Made by a program: the position numbers and the translations under genes. From Xylophilus sp. GOD-11R (lineage in GTDB: Bacteria > Pseudomonadota > Gammaproteobacteria > Burkholderiales > Burkholderiaceae_C), in NCBI RefSeq assembly GCF_033546935.1, contig NZ_CP137854.1, positions 1,364,001 to 1,428,000 of the forward strand: a stretch of DNA of 64,000 nt, in the 5' to 3' direction. Numbering within the stretch: position 1 is the first letter of the stretch; each line of letters opens with the position of its first letter. Of this stretch, positions 45,425-54,600 are shown piece after piece. The notes beneath the pieces were generated by a model, which made no database searches, was not told where the DNA came from, and saw only the letters and a list, made by a program, of their open reading frames with translations.

Positions 45425-45572
45425 ATGTCGATGAAAAAAATTTTCCGCAGCTCGCTCGCCGCCGCGTTGGCCGCCACCGGCCTGACCGCCGGGGCCCGGA
45501 CCGCAGCGCCGACCTATCCGGACCGCCCGATCGCCGGAGCTCATCGACGCCGCCCACATCACGCTGCAGTGA
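45425..45572 (+). pseudogene. Bug-type receptor remnant (internal deletion)
   Basis: The ATG at 45425, preceded by AGGAG, opens a typical signal peptide (MSMKKIFRSSLAAALAA) followed by TYPDRPI, the start of a mature Bug receptor. Right after it the sequence jumps: in another frame it reads PELIDAAHITLQ and stops at 45570-45572, like the end of a protein. About 300 codons appear to be missing. It stands at the head of cluster II, whose last gene is an intact Bug receptor. Confidence 0.65.
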
Positions 45573-45606
45573 TGCCGGCCTTCCGTCATCAAGAAAGAGA
45601 TTGACC

Positions 45607-45807
45607 ATGAACACATCAGCCCCACCCGGCCCGGGCGCGCTCGACCGGCTTCTCTCGGCGACCATCGACACCTTCGGCCTGGCCGTGGAGCCGTCGTGGC
45701 GGGAAGAGGCGCGCTCCGTCGTCGGCGTCATCGCCGCCGCCGCGAGCGTGATCCAGGCAGCCGACCTCGGAGACCGCGCGGAACCCGCCGCGGTGTACCG
45801 GCCATGA
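45607..45807 (+). CDS. AtzG-like (DUF4089) amidase partner (cluster II)
   Basis: A 66-residue two-helix protein (LDRLLSATIDTFGLAVEPSWREEARSVVGVIAAAASVIQ) ending DLGDRAEPAAVYRP. This is the size and pattern of AtzG/DUF4089 proteins, which bind the AtzE amidase and shield it; the final 'EPAAVYRP' is typical of the family. It overlaps the amidase gene by four bases (ATGA). It is the first intact gene of cluster II. Confidence 0.85.
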   Translation: MNTSAPPGPGALDRLLSATIDTFGLAVEPSWREEARSVVGVIAAAASVIQAADLGDRAEPAAVYRP

Positions 45808-47216
45808 GCGCGACGCTGGAACTCGCATCGCCCGCGTCGGCGTCCGCCCAGGCCATTGCATCGGCCGTGGCGCGTGGCGACACCAGCGCCCGGGCCGTGG
45901 TCGAGGCGACGCTGCAGCGCATCGAGGCGCTGAACCCGGTGGTCAACGCCTTCACCGACGTCACCGCCGAGCGGGCCCTGCGGGCCGCCGACGCGCTCGA
46001 CCGCCGCGTGGCCGGTGGCGGTGTGCCCGGCGTGCTGGCGGGCGTGCCTTTCGCGGCCAAGAACCTGTTCGACATCCGGGGCCTGCCGACCCGGGCCGGC
46101 TCCCGAATCAACCGCGAGCTGCCGCCGGCGGGCAGCGACGCATTCTTGATCGCACAGCTGGAACAGCAGGGCGCGATCCTCGTCGGCGGCCTGAACATGG
46201 GCGAATACGCCTGCGACTTCACCGGCGAGAACCACCACGACGGCGCATCGCGCAATCCGCACGGGCTGGACCACATGACCGGCGGTTCGTCCGGCGGTTC
46301 CGGCGCGGCCGTGGCGGCGAAGCTGGTGCCGATCGCGCTGGGCTCCGACACCAACGGCTCCATCCGCGTGCCGTCTTCGCTGTGCGGCACCTTCGGGCTC
46401 AAGCCGACCTATGGCCGGTTGTCGCGCGGCGGGAGTTTTCCCTTCGTTTCCGCCTTCGACCACCTCGGGCCGTTCGGCCGCTCGGTGGCCGACCTGGCGC
46501 TGGTCTACGACGCGCTGCAGGGCGCCGATGCGGCCGACCCGATGCAGAGCGTACGGCCGCCCGAGCCGACCTTGCAGCAGATCGACCTGGGCACCGAAGG
46601 CCTGCGTATCGCCGTGGCCGGCGGCTACTTTCGCCGCCTGGGCCAGCCCGAGGCTTTCGAGGCGGTCGACCGGGTGGCGCAGGCGCTCGGCGTGACGCGC
46701 CTGGTCGAGCTGCCGCAGGCCGAGGTTGCACGCGCGGCGGCCATCGTCATCACCACGGCCGAAGGCGCGGCGCTGCATGTGCAGCGGCTGCAGCACCGCA
46801 TCCAGGACTTCGATCCGGCGGTGCGCGCCCGCCTGCTCGGCGGCCTGGCGACACCGGCGGCCTGGGTGGAGGCCGCCCAGCGCTTTCGCCGGCATTTCCG
46901 CGAACAGGTGCTGCGGGTGTTCGACACCGTCGATGTGCTGCTCGCACCCGCCACGCCGTGCCGCGCGCCGCGCATCGGCCAGAAGACCATGGTGCTCGAC
47001 GGCCAGACCCTGCCGGTGCGGCCGAACCTGGGCGTGTTCACCCAGCCCATCTCGTTCGTCGGCCTGCCGGTGGTGGCCGTGCCGGTGCTCGACGGCGCGG
47101 CGTTGCCCATCGGGGTGCAGGTGATCGCGCCGCCCTGGCGGGAAGACCTGGCGCTGCGGGTCGCCCGCGAGCTGGAACGCCGGGGCGTGGTCGGCTGCCG
47201 CGAAGCGAACCTGTAG
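45804..47216 (+). CDS. AtzE-family amidohydrolase (cluster II)
   Basis: A 470-residue amidase-signature enzyme close to AtzE, the 1-carboxybiuret amidohydrolase of cyanuric acid breakdown. The triad is Lys86 (FAAKNLFD), cis-Ser162 and nucleophile Ser186 (SDTNGSIRVP). AtzE-like stretches include GGLNMGEYACDFTGENHHDG and GRLSRGGSFPFVSAFDHLGP. The AtzG-AtzE-AtzH gene order is that of the cyanuric acid pathway, but AtzD is absent here and nitrile hydratase genes follow, so the real substrate may differ. Confidence 0.9.
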   Translation: MSATLELASPASASAQAIASAVARGDTSARAVVEATLQRIEALNPVVNAFTDVTAERALRAADALDRRVAGGGVPGVLAGVPFAAKNLFDIRGLPTRAGSRINRELPPAGSDAFLIAQLEQQGAILVGGLNMGEYACDFTGENHHDGASRNPHGLDHMTGGSSGGSGAAVAAKLVPIALGSDTNGSIRVPSSLCGTFGLKPTYGRLSRGGSFPFVSAFDHLGPFGRSVADLALVYDALQGADAADPMQSVRPPEPTLQQIDLGTEGLRIAVAGGYFRRLGQPEAFEAVDRVAQALGVTRLVELPQAEVARAAAIVITTAEGAALHVQRLQHRIQDFDPAVRARLLGGLATPAAWVEAAQRFRRHFREQVLRVFDTVDVLLAPATPCRAPRIGQKTMVLDGQTLPVRPNLGVFTQPISFVGLPVVAVPVLDGAALPIGVQVIAPPWREDLALRVARELERRGVVGCREANL

Positions 47217-47234
47217 AAGAAAAGGAAGACGACG

Positions 47235-47627
47235 ATGTTGGTCAACGACCCCACGGTGCTTGCCGAAGTGCGGCAGGCTTTCGAGCGCTACGAAGCCGCG
47301 CTCGTCTCCAACGACCTGGACGGCATGGACGCCTGCTTCTGGCACGACGGCCGCACGATCCGCTACGGCATCGCCGAGAACCTGCACGGCATCGAGGAGA
47401 TCCGCGCCTTTCGCAGCGGCCGTTCGCCGGTCGGGCTGCAACGCGTGCTGAGCCGCACCGAGATCACCACCTTCGGCACCGACAGCGCCACGGCCAGCAC
47501 GCTCTTCGAGCGCGAGGCCCAGCCCGGCATGATCGGCCGCCAGCAACAGACCTGGGCGCGGCTGGACGGCGCCTGGAAGATCGTGGCGGCGCACGTCAGC
47601 GTGATCGCCCGGCCGGTGGCGGGCTAG
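47235..47627 (+). CDS. AtzH-like protein (DUF3225, SnoaL/NTF2 fold)
   Basis: A 130-residue NTF2-fold protein. It begins VLAEVRQAFERYEAALVSNDLDGMDACFWHDGRTIRYG and ends with a QTWARLDGAWKIVAAHVS strand, the pattern of AtzH-type proteins. AtzH acts on dicarboxyurea after AtzE in cyanuric acid degradation. It lies 18 bases after the AtzE-like gene. The catalytic assignment here is by analogy only. Confidence 0.85.
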   Translation: MLVNDPTVLAEVRQAFERYEAALVSNDLDGMDACFWHDGRTIRYGIAENLHGIEEIRAFRSGRSPVGLQRVLSRTEITTFGTDSATASTLFEREAQPGMIGRQQQTWARLDGAWKIVAAHVSVIARPVAG

Positions 47628-47636
47628 GGAAGCGCC

Positions 47637-48866
47637 ATGCCCCACGCACCGACGTCCACCAACTCGGCATCGGCGGATCGCCGTCTGCCCGTCACCGTGC
47701 TCAGCGGTTTCCTGGGCGCGGGCAAGACGACCCTGCTCAACCACCTGCTCGGCAGCCTGCACGGCATGCGCATCGCGGTCGTGGTCAACGACATGAGTGC
47801 GATCAACATCGATGCACACCGGGTGCAGGACGCCGCCGCCCTCACACGCACCGACTACGCGCTGGTGGAGATGACCAACGGCTGCATTTGCTGCACCCTG
47901 CGCGAAGACCTGCTGGGCGAGGTGGCGCGGCTGGCCGCCGACGGCCGCTTCGACTACCTGCTGATCGAGTCCACCGGCATCGGCGAGCCGCTGCCCGTGG
48001 CCGAGACCTTCACCTTCATGGACGAGGCCGGCCGGGTGCTGTCGGACGTGGCGCGGCTCGACACCATGGTGACGGTGGTCGACGGCACGGACTACCTGGC
48101 ACGGTTGCGGTCGCAGCCGGCGCCGTTTGCCGCGCAGGAACCGGATCTGCACGACCTGCTGGTGAGCCAGGTCGAGTTCGCCGACGTCATCGTCGTCGCC
48201 AAGGGCGATTTGATATCGCCCGAACAGCAGGCCAGCCTGCGCGGCGTGCTGCGTGGCCTGAACAGCCGGGCGCGCATCGTGGTGTCGCACGGCGGTGATG
48301 TGGCACCGGAATTGCTGGTGAACACGCAGGCCTTCGACATCGAGCAGGCGGCGGCGGCCCCCGGCTGGCTGGCGACCATGCGCGGCGAGGAGCATTCCGA
48401 GCAGGACGCCTACGGCATCGACTCCTTCGTCTACGGCTCGCGCATCCCGTTCCATCCGGCCCGGTTCGCCGACTTCCTGGCCCGTCATGGCCGCGACCCG
48501 GCGGTGCTGCGCGCCAAGGGCTACCTGTGGCTGGCGCACCGCGTCACCGAGATGGGCGTGCTGGCCAAGGCCGGCGCCTCGCCGATGGCCTGCGACTGGT
48601 CCGGACCGTGGTGGCGTTTCGTCGACGAGCGCACCTGGCCGCAGAACGACGACCTGCGGGCCTTCATCCGCAGCCGCTGGTCCGAAGACGTGGGCGACTG
48701 CCGACAGGAACTGGTCTTCATCGGCCAACGCCTGGACCGGCAGGCGATCACCGACGCACTCGATGCCTGCCGGCTCACCGACGACGAAATCCTGCAGGGC
48801 GCCGACGCCTGGGCAGCCTATGAAACACAAGCGACGATGAAAGGAAATACCCGTGCACTTCAATAA
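47637..48866 (+). CDS. CobW/G3E GTPase, nitrile hydratase activator-type metallochaperone
   Basis: A 409-residue P-loop GTPase. Walker A is GFLGAGKTT (residues 24-32), the metal-binding CICC is at 83-86 (NGCICCTLREDLL), and ESTGIGEP is the switch. The C-terminal CobW domain runs from about 255. Its position directly before the alpha subunit gene, with a 14-base overlap, marks it as the chaperone that loads metal into the nitrile hydratase (P47K-type activator). Cluster I has no such gene and may depend on this one. Confidence 0.92.
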   Translation: MPHAPTSTNSASADRRLPVTVLSGFLGAGKTTLLNHLLGSLHGMRIAVVVNDMSAINIDAHRVQDAAALTRTDYALVEMTNGCICCTLREDLLGEVARLAADGRFDYLLIESTGIGEPLPVAETFTFMDEAGRVLSDVARLDTMVTVVDGTDYLARLRSQPAPFAAQEPDLHDLLVSQVEFADVIVVAKGDLISPEQQASLRGVLRGLNSRARIVVSHGGDVAPELLVNTQAFDIEQAAAAPGWLATMRGEEHSEQDAYGIDSFVYGSRIPFHPARFADFLARHGRDPAVLRAKGYLWLAHRVTEMGVLAKAGASPMACDWSGPWWRFVDERTWPQNDDLRAFIRSRWSEDVGDCRQELVFIGQRLDRQAITDALDACRLTDDEILQGADAWAAYETQATMKGNTRALQ

Positions 48867-49485
48867 CGAGAAGGAAAGAACGCTCGCCTTGCGCGACGCG
48901 TTGATCGCCAAGGGCATGCATACGCAGGCCGAGGTCGATGCGGTGGAAGAGGGCTTCGAGACCTGGACGCCCGAGAACGGCGCCGCCGTGGTGGCGCGGG
49001 CCTGGTGCGATCCGGCGTTCAAGCAGCGGCTGCTGGCCGACGCGCTGGGCACCGCCAACGAGGTGGTGCAGCCGGTGCCCTTCGGCGGCTGGGACGCGGT
49101 GGCGGTCGAGAACACCGACAACGTGCACAACGTGCTGGTCTGCACCCTGTGCTCCTGCACCATCAAGTCGCTGATCGGCCAGCCGCCGCATTGGTACAAG
49201 AGCCTGGCCTATCGGGCGCGCCTGGTGCGCGAGCCGCGTGCGGTGCTGCAGGAGTTCGGCCTGGAACTGGCGCCGGAGGTGGAGATCAAGGTCTGGGACA
49301 TCACCGCCGAGACCGGCTACATGGTGATCCCGGCGCGACCCGCCGGCACCGATGGCTGGAGCGAGGCGGAGCTGGCCTCCATCGTCACCAAGAAATGCCT
49401 GATCGGCGTGGAGCAGCCCGACGTTACCCGCGTGCGGCGCGATGCCGTGTCGGTCGGCGGTGCGCGGGAGGTGCAGCATGCCTGA
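48853..49485 (+). CDS. nthA: Nitrile hydratase alpha subunit, cobalt-type (cluster II)
   Basis: A 210-residue alpha subunit. The claw is CTLCSC (Cys97, Cys100, Ser101, Cys102). As in cluster I, the following residues T-I-K-S-L-I-G replace the canonical Y-P-W-P, and PPHWYKSLAYRARLVREPR is conserved. Thr at position two of the claw indicates the cobalt form. The start is GTG with AAAGGAAA upstream; it overlaps the GTPase gene by 14 bases. The N-terminal 70 residues differ from cluster I. Confidence 0.93.
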   Translation: MHFNNEKERTLALRDALIAKGMHTQAEVDAVEEGFETWTPENGAAVVARAWCDPAFKQRLLADALGTANEVVQPVPFGGWDAVAVENTDNVHNVLVCTLCSCTIKSLIGQPPHWYKSLAYRARLVREPRAVLQEFGLELAPEVEIKVWDITAETGYMVIPARPAGTDGWSEAELASIVTKKCLIGVEQPDVTRVRRDAVSVGGAREVQHA

Positions 49486-50110
49486 TGTGCACGACCTAGG
49501 CGGCGCCACCGGCTTTGGCGCCATCCCGCACCTGGAAAAGGACTACGAATACCACGAGCGCTGGGAGTGGACGCTGATGGCCGTGTTGCGCCTGGGCGCG
49601 AAGAAGGGCTGGTACCGCACCGACGCCTACCGCCACGCGCTCGAGCGCCTGCCGCGCGACTTCTACCTGAGCAAGTCCTACTACGACCGCATGCTGAGCG
49701 GCATCACCAACGCCTATTTCGAGGCCGGCATCGTCACGCCTGACGAGATCCGGCAGCACCTCGAGCCCCATGTGCAGATCCCCATGTCCGGCCCCCGGGG
49801 CCCGGGCCATGCAGGTGCCGCCGAGCCGCAGCGGGTGCGCTTCGCGGCCGGCGATCGCGTCCGGGTGCGGGCGGACCTGCCCGACGGCCATGTGCGCGCT
49901 CCCGCCTACGTGCGTGGGCACGCCGGCACCATCGTCGACCGGGGCCGTCATGCGCTGCCGTTCCCTGGCCGGGTGGGGCATCGCGAGGAAGGCGCGGCCG
50001 AGTTCACCTACCGCGTCGAATTCGACCGGCGTGAGCTCTGGGAAGACGCGACCGACGCCGGCACGGTGATCGTCGACCTCTCCGACAGCTACCTCGAACC
50101 GGCGGCCTGA
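49478..50110 (+). CDS. nthB: Nitrile hydratase beta subunit (cluster II)
   Basis: A 210-residue beta subunit. The N-terminus MPDVHDLGGATGFGAIP, the YRHALERLPRDFYLSKSYYDRML segment with the arginine that contacts the claw, and the C-terminal barrel from RFAAGDRVRVR are present. It overlaps the alpha gene by eight bases, the reverse order of coupling from cluster I but the same alpha-beta order. The two subunits should form the heterodimer. Confidence 0.93.
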   Translation: MPDVHDLGGATGFGAIPHLEKDYEYHERWEWTLMAVLRLGAKKGWYRTDAYRHALERLPRDFYLSKSYYDRMLSGITNAYFEAGIVTPDEIRQHLEPHVQIPMSGPRGPGHAGAAEPQRVRFAAGDRVRVRADLPDGHVRAPAYVRGHAGTIVDRGRHALPFPGRVGHREEGAAEFTYRVEFDRRELWEDATDAGTVIVDLSDSYLEPAA

Positions 50111-50113
50111 TCC

Positions 50114-50500
50114 ATGGACAACGCGACCCTACCCATCACCGCCACCGCTGGCGCGGCCTACGAAATGGACCGCCGCGTCAAGCTCGTCGAAGAACCGAAC
50201 CACCGGCTGACGCAGATCAGCATGAGCGGCGACCAGCGCAGTCCCTGGCATGTGCACACGCATGTCGAAGACCTGTTCTACATCACCGAGGGCGTGCTGC
50301 GGATCCGCATGCACAACCCGCCAGAGACCCGCGAAATCGAAGCGGGCGAGTCTTTCTCCATCCAGGCAGGCCGTCCGCACTTCATCGAGGTCGCGGACAA
50401 GAAGACGGTGTCCTTCCTGTTGATCCAGGGCCTTGGTCCGTGCGACTTCAAGGTGCTGGACCCACAGGACTTCCCGACCCACGACGGTATCGAGTCCTAG
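50114..50500 (+). CDS. Cupin-domain protein
   Basis: A 128-residue single-cupin protein. Motif 1 is around SPWHVHTHVEDLFYITEGVLRI and motif 2 around GESFSIQAGRPHFIEV, with His residues for one metal ion. It starts three bases after the beta subunit stop, so it belongs to the cluster II operon. It might be an isomerase or dioxygenase-like enzyme acting on the product, or a small-molecule binding protein. Confidence 0.88.
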   Translation: MDNATLPITATAGAAYEMDRRVKLVEEPNHRLTQISMSGDQRSPWHVHTHVEDLFYITEGVLRIRMHNPPETREIEAGESFSIQAGRPHFIEVADKKTVSFLLIQGLGPCDFKVLDPQDFPTHDGIES

Positions 50501-50516
50501 CGAAAAGGGAGAGTTC

Positions 50517-51485
50517 ATGTTCAAGCGTTTCATGGCGGCGTTGGCCGTCGCCGTTTCCATCGCCGCACCGCAGGTCGGCCATTCGGGCACCTTCCCCGAC
50601 CGACCGATCAAGATCGTGGTGCCTTACCCGCCCGGCGGTTCGTCCGACGTTCTGCTGCGGGTCATGGCGCCCGTCCTGCAGGCCCGCTGGGGCGTGCCGG
50701 TGGTGATCGAGAACAAGGTCGGGGCCAGCACCATCATCGGTGTCGCCTCGGTGGCCAAGTCGCCGGCGGGCGGCTACACGCTCGGCGTCGTCACCAACGC
50801 CTTCGCCGTCAACCCGAGCCTGCGCGACAACCTGCCCTACGACACGCTCAAGGATTTCACGCCGCTGACGCAGCTGACCTTCACGCCCAACGTGTTGGTG
50901 GCCCAGCCCGGCGCGAGCTTCAAGACCATGGGTGAACTGCGGGAGCTCGCCCGGTCGGGCAAACGCGAGCTTTCCTCGGGCTCCATCGGCAACGGCACGG
51001 CGGCCCACCTGGCGCTGGAGAAGCTCAAGGTGTTGTCGGGCATGAACATCCTGCACGTGCCCTATCCCGGCTCGGCGCCCGGTGTGGTGGCGGTGATGGG
51101 CGGGCAGACCGACCTGCTGATGGCCCCGCTGCCGGACGTGCTGCCCTATGTGCGCAGCGGCAAGCTGATCGCCATCGGCGTGGGAAGCGCCTCGCGCGTG
51201 GCGCAATTGCCCGACGTGCCGACCTTCATCGAAACCGGTTTCGCCGGCTTCGAGTCGGGCGCCTGGTTCGGCATGACCGCGCCCGCCGGCCTCGACTCCA
51301 AGATCACCGGTCGCCTGAGCGCGGATTTCGCCGCCGCCCTGTCCGACCCGGTGGTCAACGAGAAGGTCTCCGCGCTCGGCCTGACACCGACGAGCTCGAC
51401 GCCGGAGGCTTTCCGCAAATTGATCGCGTCGGAGGTCAGAAGCAGCGGAGAAACAGTGCGCAAGGCCGGCATCCGGGTCGACTGA
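50517..51485 (+). CDS. Bug-family receptor (cluster II)
   Basis: A 322-residue periplasmic binding protein. The signal peptide ends near GHSG, then comes TFPDRPIKIVVPYPPGGSSDVLLR, the Bug signature, and VVIENKVGAST. It closes the cluster II operon, so it probably captures the nitrile/amide substrate or a related acid. No TctA/TctB is present. The start is preceded by AAGGGAGAG. Confidence 0.92.
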   Translation: MFKRFMAALAVAVSIAAPQVGHSGTFPDRPIKIVVPYPPGGSSDVLLRVMAPVLQARWGVPVVIENKVGASTIIGVASVAKSPAGGYTLGVVTNAFAVNPSLRDNLPYDTLKDFTPLTQLTFTPNVLVAQPGASFKTMGELRELARSGKRELSSGSIGNGTAAHLALEKLKVLSGMNILHVPYPGSAPGVVAVMGGQTDLLMAPLPDVLPYVRSGKLIAIGVGSASRVAQLPDVPTFIETGFAGFESGAWFGMTAPAGLDSKITGRLSADFAAALSDPVVNEKVSALGLTPTSSTPEAFRKLIASEVRSSGETVRKAGIRVD

Positions 51486-51496
51486 GGTTCGGCGAA

Positions 51497-51529
51497 CCGG
51501 TTTCACGCCGGTTTCGCGCCGGTTTCGCG
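51497..51529. repeat. 11-base tandem repeat, three copies
   Basis: CCGGTTTC(A/G)CG is repeated three times in the gap before the 1146-aa gene. The unit contains TTCGC, but the spacings (11 and 22) do not fit a PIP box. Confidence 0.6.
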
Positions 51530-51600
51530 CCGATGCCCGGCGGCTTCGGTTCTGACCGCCATCGAGGCGCCGGGCCGTCAACCATCGAGCCTTTGCGCTA

Positions 51601-54600
51601 TTGCGAGCGCTCAGCGACGTGGCCTTTCTTCCTCCCTCCCTCCCGCCGGGCCCATCCGGTACCTCATTGCCGCCGCACGGCTACCCGGCTTCGACGGCGT
51701 TGCCAAACGGCCAGACGGCACCGACATCGGCATCGAATGCGGTCACGACGGCCGATCTGTTCCAAGACTGGAACCTCCAGCAGGCTGACGGTGCCGACCC
51801 CCTCGCGTTCGCGCAACCATCCTGGTCATCGACGATGGCGCGCGGGGTCGTCGCGACGAGCCTCTCCATCGAGCAGGCGCCACGGGAAGCCAAGCCCACG
51901 GACGTCACGGCGCACATGCCCGATACGCTTCGCCGGAGTTCGGTGACCGCCGCCGCCGAACATGTGGCGCATGAACTCAGGAAGCTCGGCCTGCTGGCAC
52001 CGATCCGAAGAATCCAGGGCTGGATCGCGATGGAGCATCCGGAGCTGTGCCCTCAATGGCCGGCCTTGACCACCTTTCTGCCCCGGGTCCGGACGGCCCT
52101 CGCGAAGGGCTCCTCCCCATTGCTCAGCCGCGACCGACTGAAGGCGTTCCTGCTGCGAATGGCCCATCCGGACGCCTGCGGGCCCACGCTCCTCGACTTT
52201 CTCGTGACCCACCATGTCCCGGTCATGCAGTACCTTCATTTCCTGGTGTACGGCGACATCGCGAGGTTCGGGAGGGTGCGCGAGTTGAATCCAACGCCCG
52301 AATGCAAGAGCATCCTAAGACTGAAGCAGATCATCGGCGACCACGCCGCGGCCATCGGGGAATGCGTGCAGACCATGGCCGACGAAGGTTTTCCAACGAC
52401 CGAGCGTGAGTTGCAGGAGCTCCTGTGGCTGCGAGGTGTGCGCTTGAGCAAGGATTTCACGCGCAGCCTGCCCAAACTCATGGCCAGCCAGCCCCAATCG
52501 AGGTGCCAGCTGCAAAGGCATGGCTCCCATTACTTTCCGAGCGGGCGGGAGCCTGAGGAGTTCTTCCATTTCCAGAACGAGAGTGAAACGCTGAACCTGT
52601 TCCGGGGCCGGGCGCCGGTGTACGACAGCCTGCCGGGCGCCGACCGGCCACCTCGCGAAGCGGGTATCGCGGGCGAACTGCGCAGGCGATTCCCCGACGG
52701 CTTCAGCACGGCCCAATGCGAGGACGTCATTGCCGCCATGCGCCCGGAAATGCCGCCCGAGCAACGCGTGGAGCAGGTCGACCGACTGGCCGATCACGGC
52801 CTGCTCATGCGGGGCGACGACACGGAATGGGTCCTCAACGAAGCGGTTTTGTGCCCCCCCGCCGGCCGCCGGAAACCCGTACAGCCCCTCGTGCAGAACC
52901 ATGTGCAGCCCCGCGCGCAGACCGTGCAGCCGGCAGAGCGCCAGGTTCAAGCGCTCGGCACCGCCAGCGCCACGCAGGTCGAACAGGTCTTCACCCTGCT
53001 GGAGCAACTGAAGAAGGAAAAGCGCCTCGACTATTACATCGTCAAAAACACGGCCGGGCGCGACTGTTTCGACGCCACGCGCATCCTGCAGACCATCGAC
53101 CAAAGAAAGCTTCCCATCGTTCACCGGGGCGTGCGCGAGATGCTGTCACGCATCTATCCCGCGCAATGGGAAACGCTGCTGAATCGACGCCAGTGGGAGC
53201 GCCCGGCGCCGACGTCCGCGGAGTTGGGCGCTCAGATCGACCGATTGCGGCAGGAAATTCCCTATGCCGCCTTCGCACCACGCAACCAGCTGGTCAGCTG
53301 GATCAACGAACGCAACCCCGATTTCTTCTGCTCGGTCCCGATCCTCATCAGCCACATCGCCAGCCTGCCGCAGAACGCGGAACACAACAGATCGGTCATC
53401 GACGCCATGGTCGGAGACGACACGATGGCGCTGTTCGCCCATTCCAAGGGAGCGCGGGGCATCGACCAGGGCACCCTGGCGGCCCATCTGGCGCTTTCCG
53501 GCCGCCAGGTGTCCCGTGTGAATCTGGACCAGATGCTGGCCCGGCATGGACAACCACTCCGCTTCCCGAATATTCGATTCCTCGGGCGCGCGACCCCGAC
53601 GGGTGAGGTGGCCAAGCATGAGGCCGCAGCCAGGATCATGACCCGGCTCCAGCACCAACCCGGCCAGGGCATGCCACCCTGGGACGACTTCCTCGACGCC
53701 TTCCACGAAGAAGTCTGCAAGGACCCGGACACCGGCGCGATGCTGCAGCCGACCGGCATCGCCGTCATCGACGTATACCTGGCGCTCCAGCGCGACCTGA
53801 CCCCCGGCGAACTGCCACTGGCAGACGACGAGACATCGGCCCCGACGGCGAGGAAGCGACGCAAGCGGCCGACCGACGTGGGCGGGTCCGGCGCATACGA
53901 GGGCATGCCCAAGCGCAAGCCGACCGTGACCTCCGTGGCGCCGATCGCGGTGTCAGGCCAGATCGCGTCGATGCCGCAGACCGCGCCGATCCAGCCGTGG
54001 GCACCGCAGGCCGCTGATGCGTTCGTCCCGCCATCCGGCCTGCCTTCTGCCGAAGTCCAGCAACATCCCCAAGCCGGCATGGCCCCCGAAATGGGCGATC
54101 TCCATCAGCTCGCTTACGCCATGGCCAACGCCATCCAGAGCACCGCGCCCACCGACGCCGTCGCCCAGGCCTGGGCGCAGTCGGCAACACCCGACGACGC
54201 GCTGCGGATCGCCCAGTCGTACAACGCATCCCGAACGTTCGACGGGCAAAACGCCGATGCCGGCTGGACCACCTTGTGGCTGCCGCCGCACCAATGGCCA
54301 GCGGTGGCCGGCGCCGTCATGCCCGACCTGCGCCAGGCCGTGGTGATGCGATCCGGACAGAGCGCGGCGTCGGCTGAATTCGTGGCGCTGAATCACCACG
54401 ATCAGGTGCTCTACCTGCTCGACGAGCGTGTGGGCCAGCCGACGATCGCAGGCCCCGACACCGCCGCCGGCCTCACGCTGCAAGGCGGGCAGTTCTGGGC
54501 CGCGCTGCCCGAGACGGCCTGCCAGGGGGCGGTGAGCCGGCTCGTGTCCTGGCTGCGGATCCCCGGCTTCAGCGACGCCTGCGACGCGATCGCCGAACTC

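Noticed and set aside
45369..49199. 1276-codon open frame opposite cluster II
   Set aside because: Antisense shadow of five well-supported genes, with no start signal or family resemblance.
51524..51549. TTCG pair before the 1146-aa gene as a PIP box
   Set aside because: The spacing between TTCG motifs is 17, not 16, and no YANNNT element follows at 30-32 bases.
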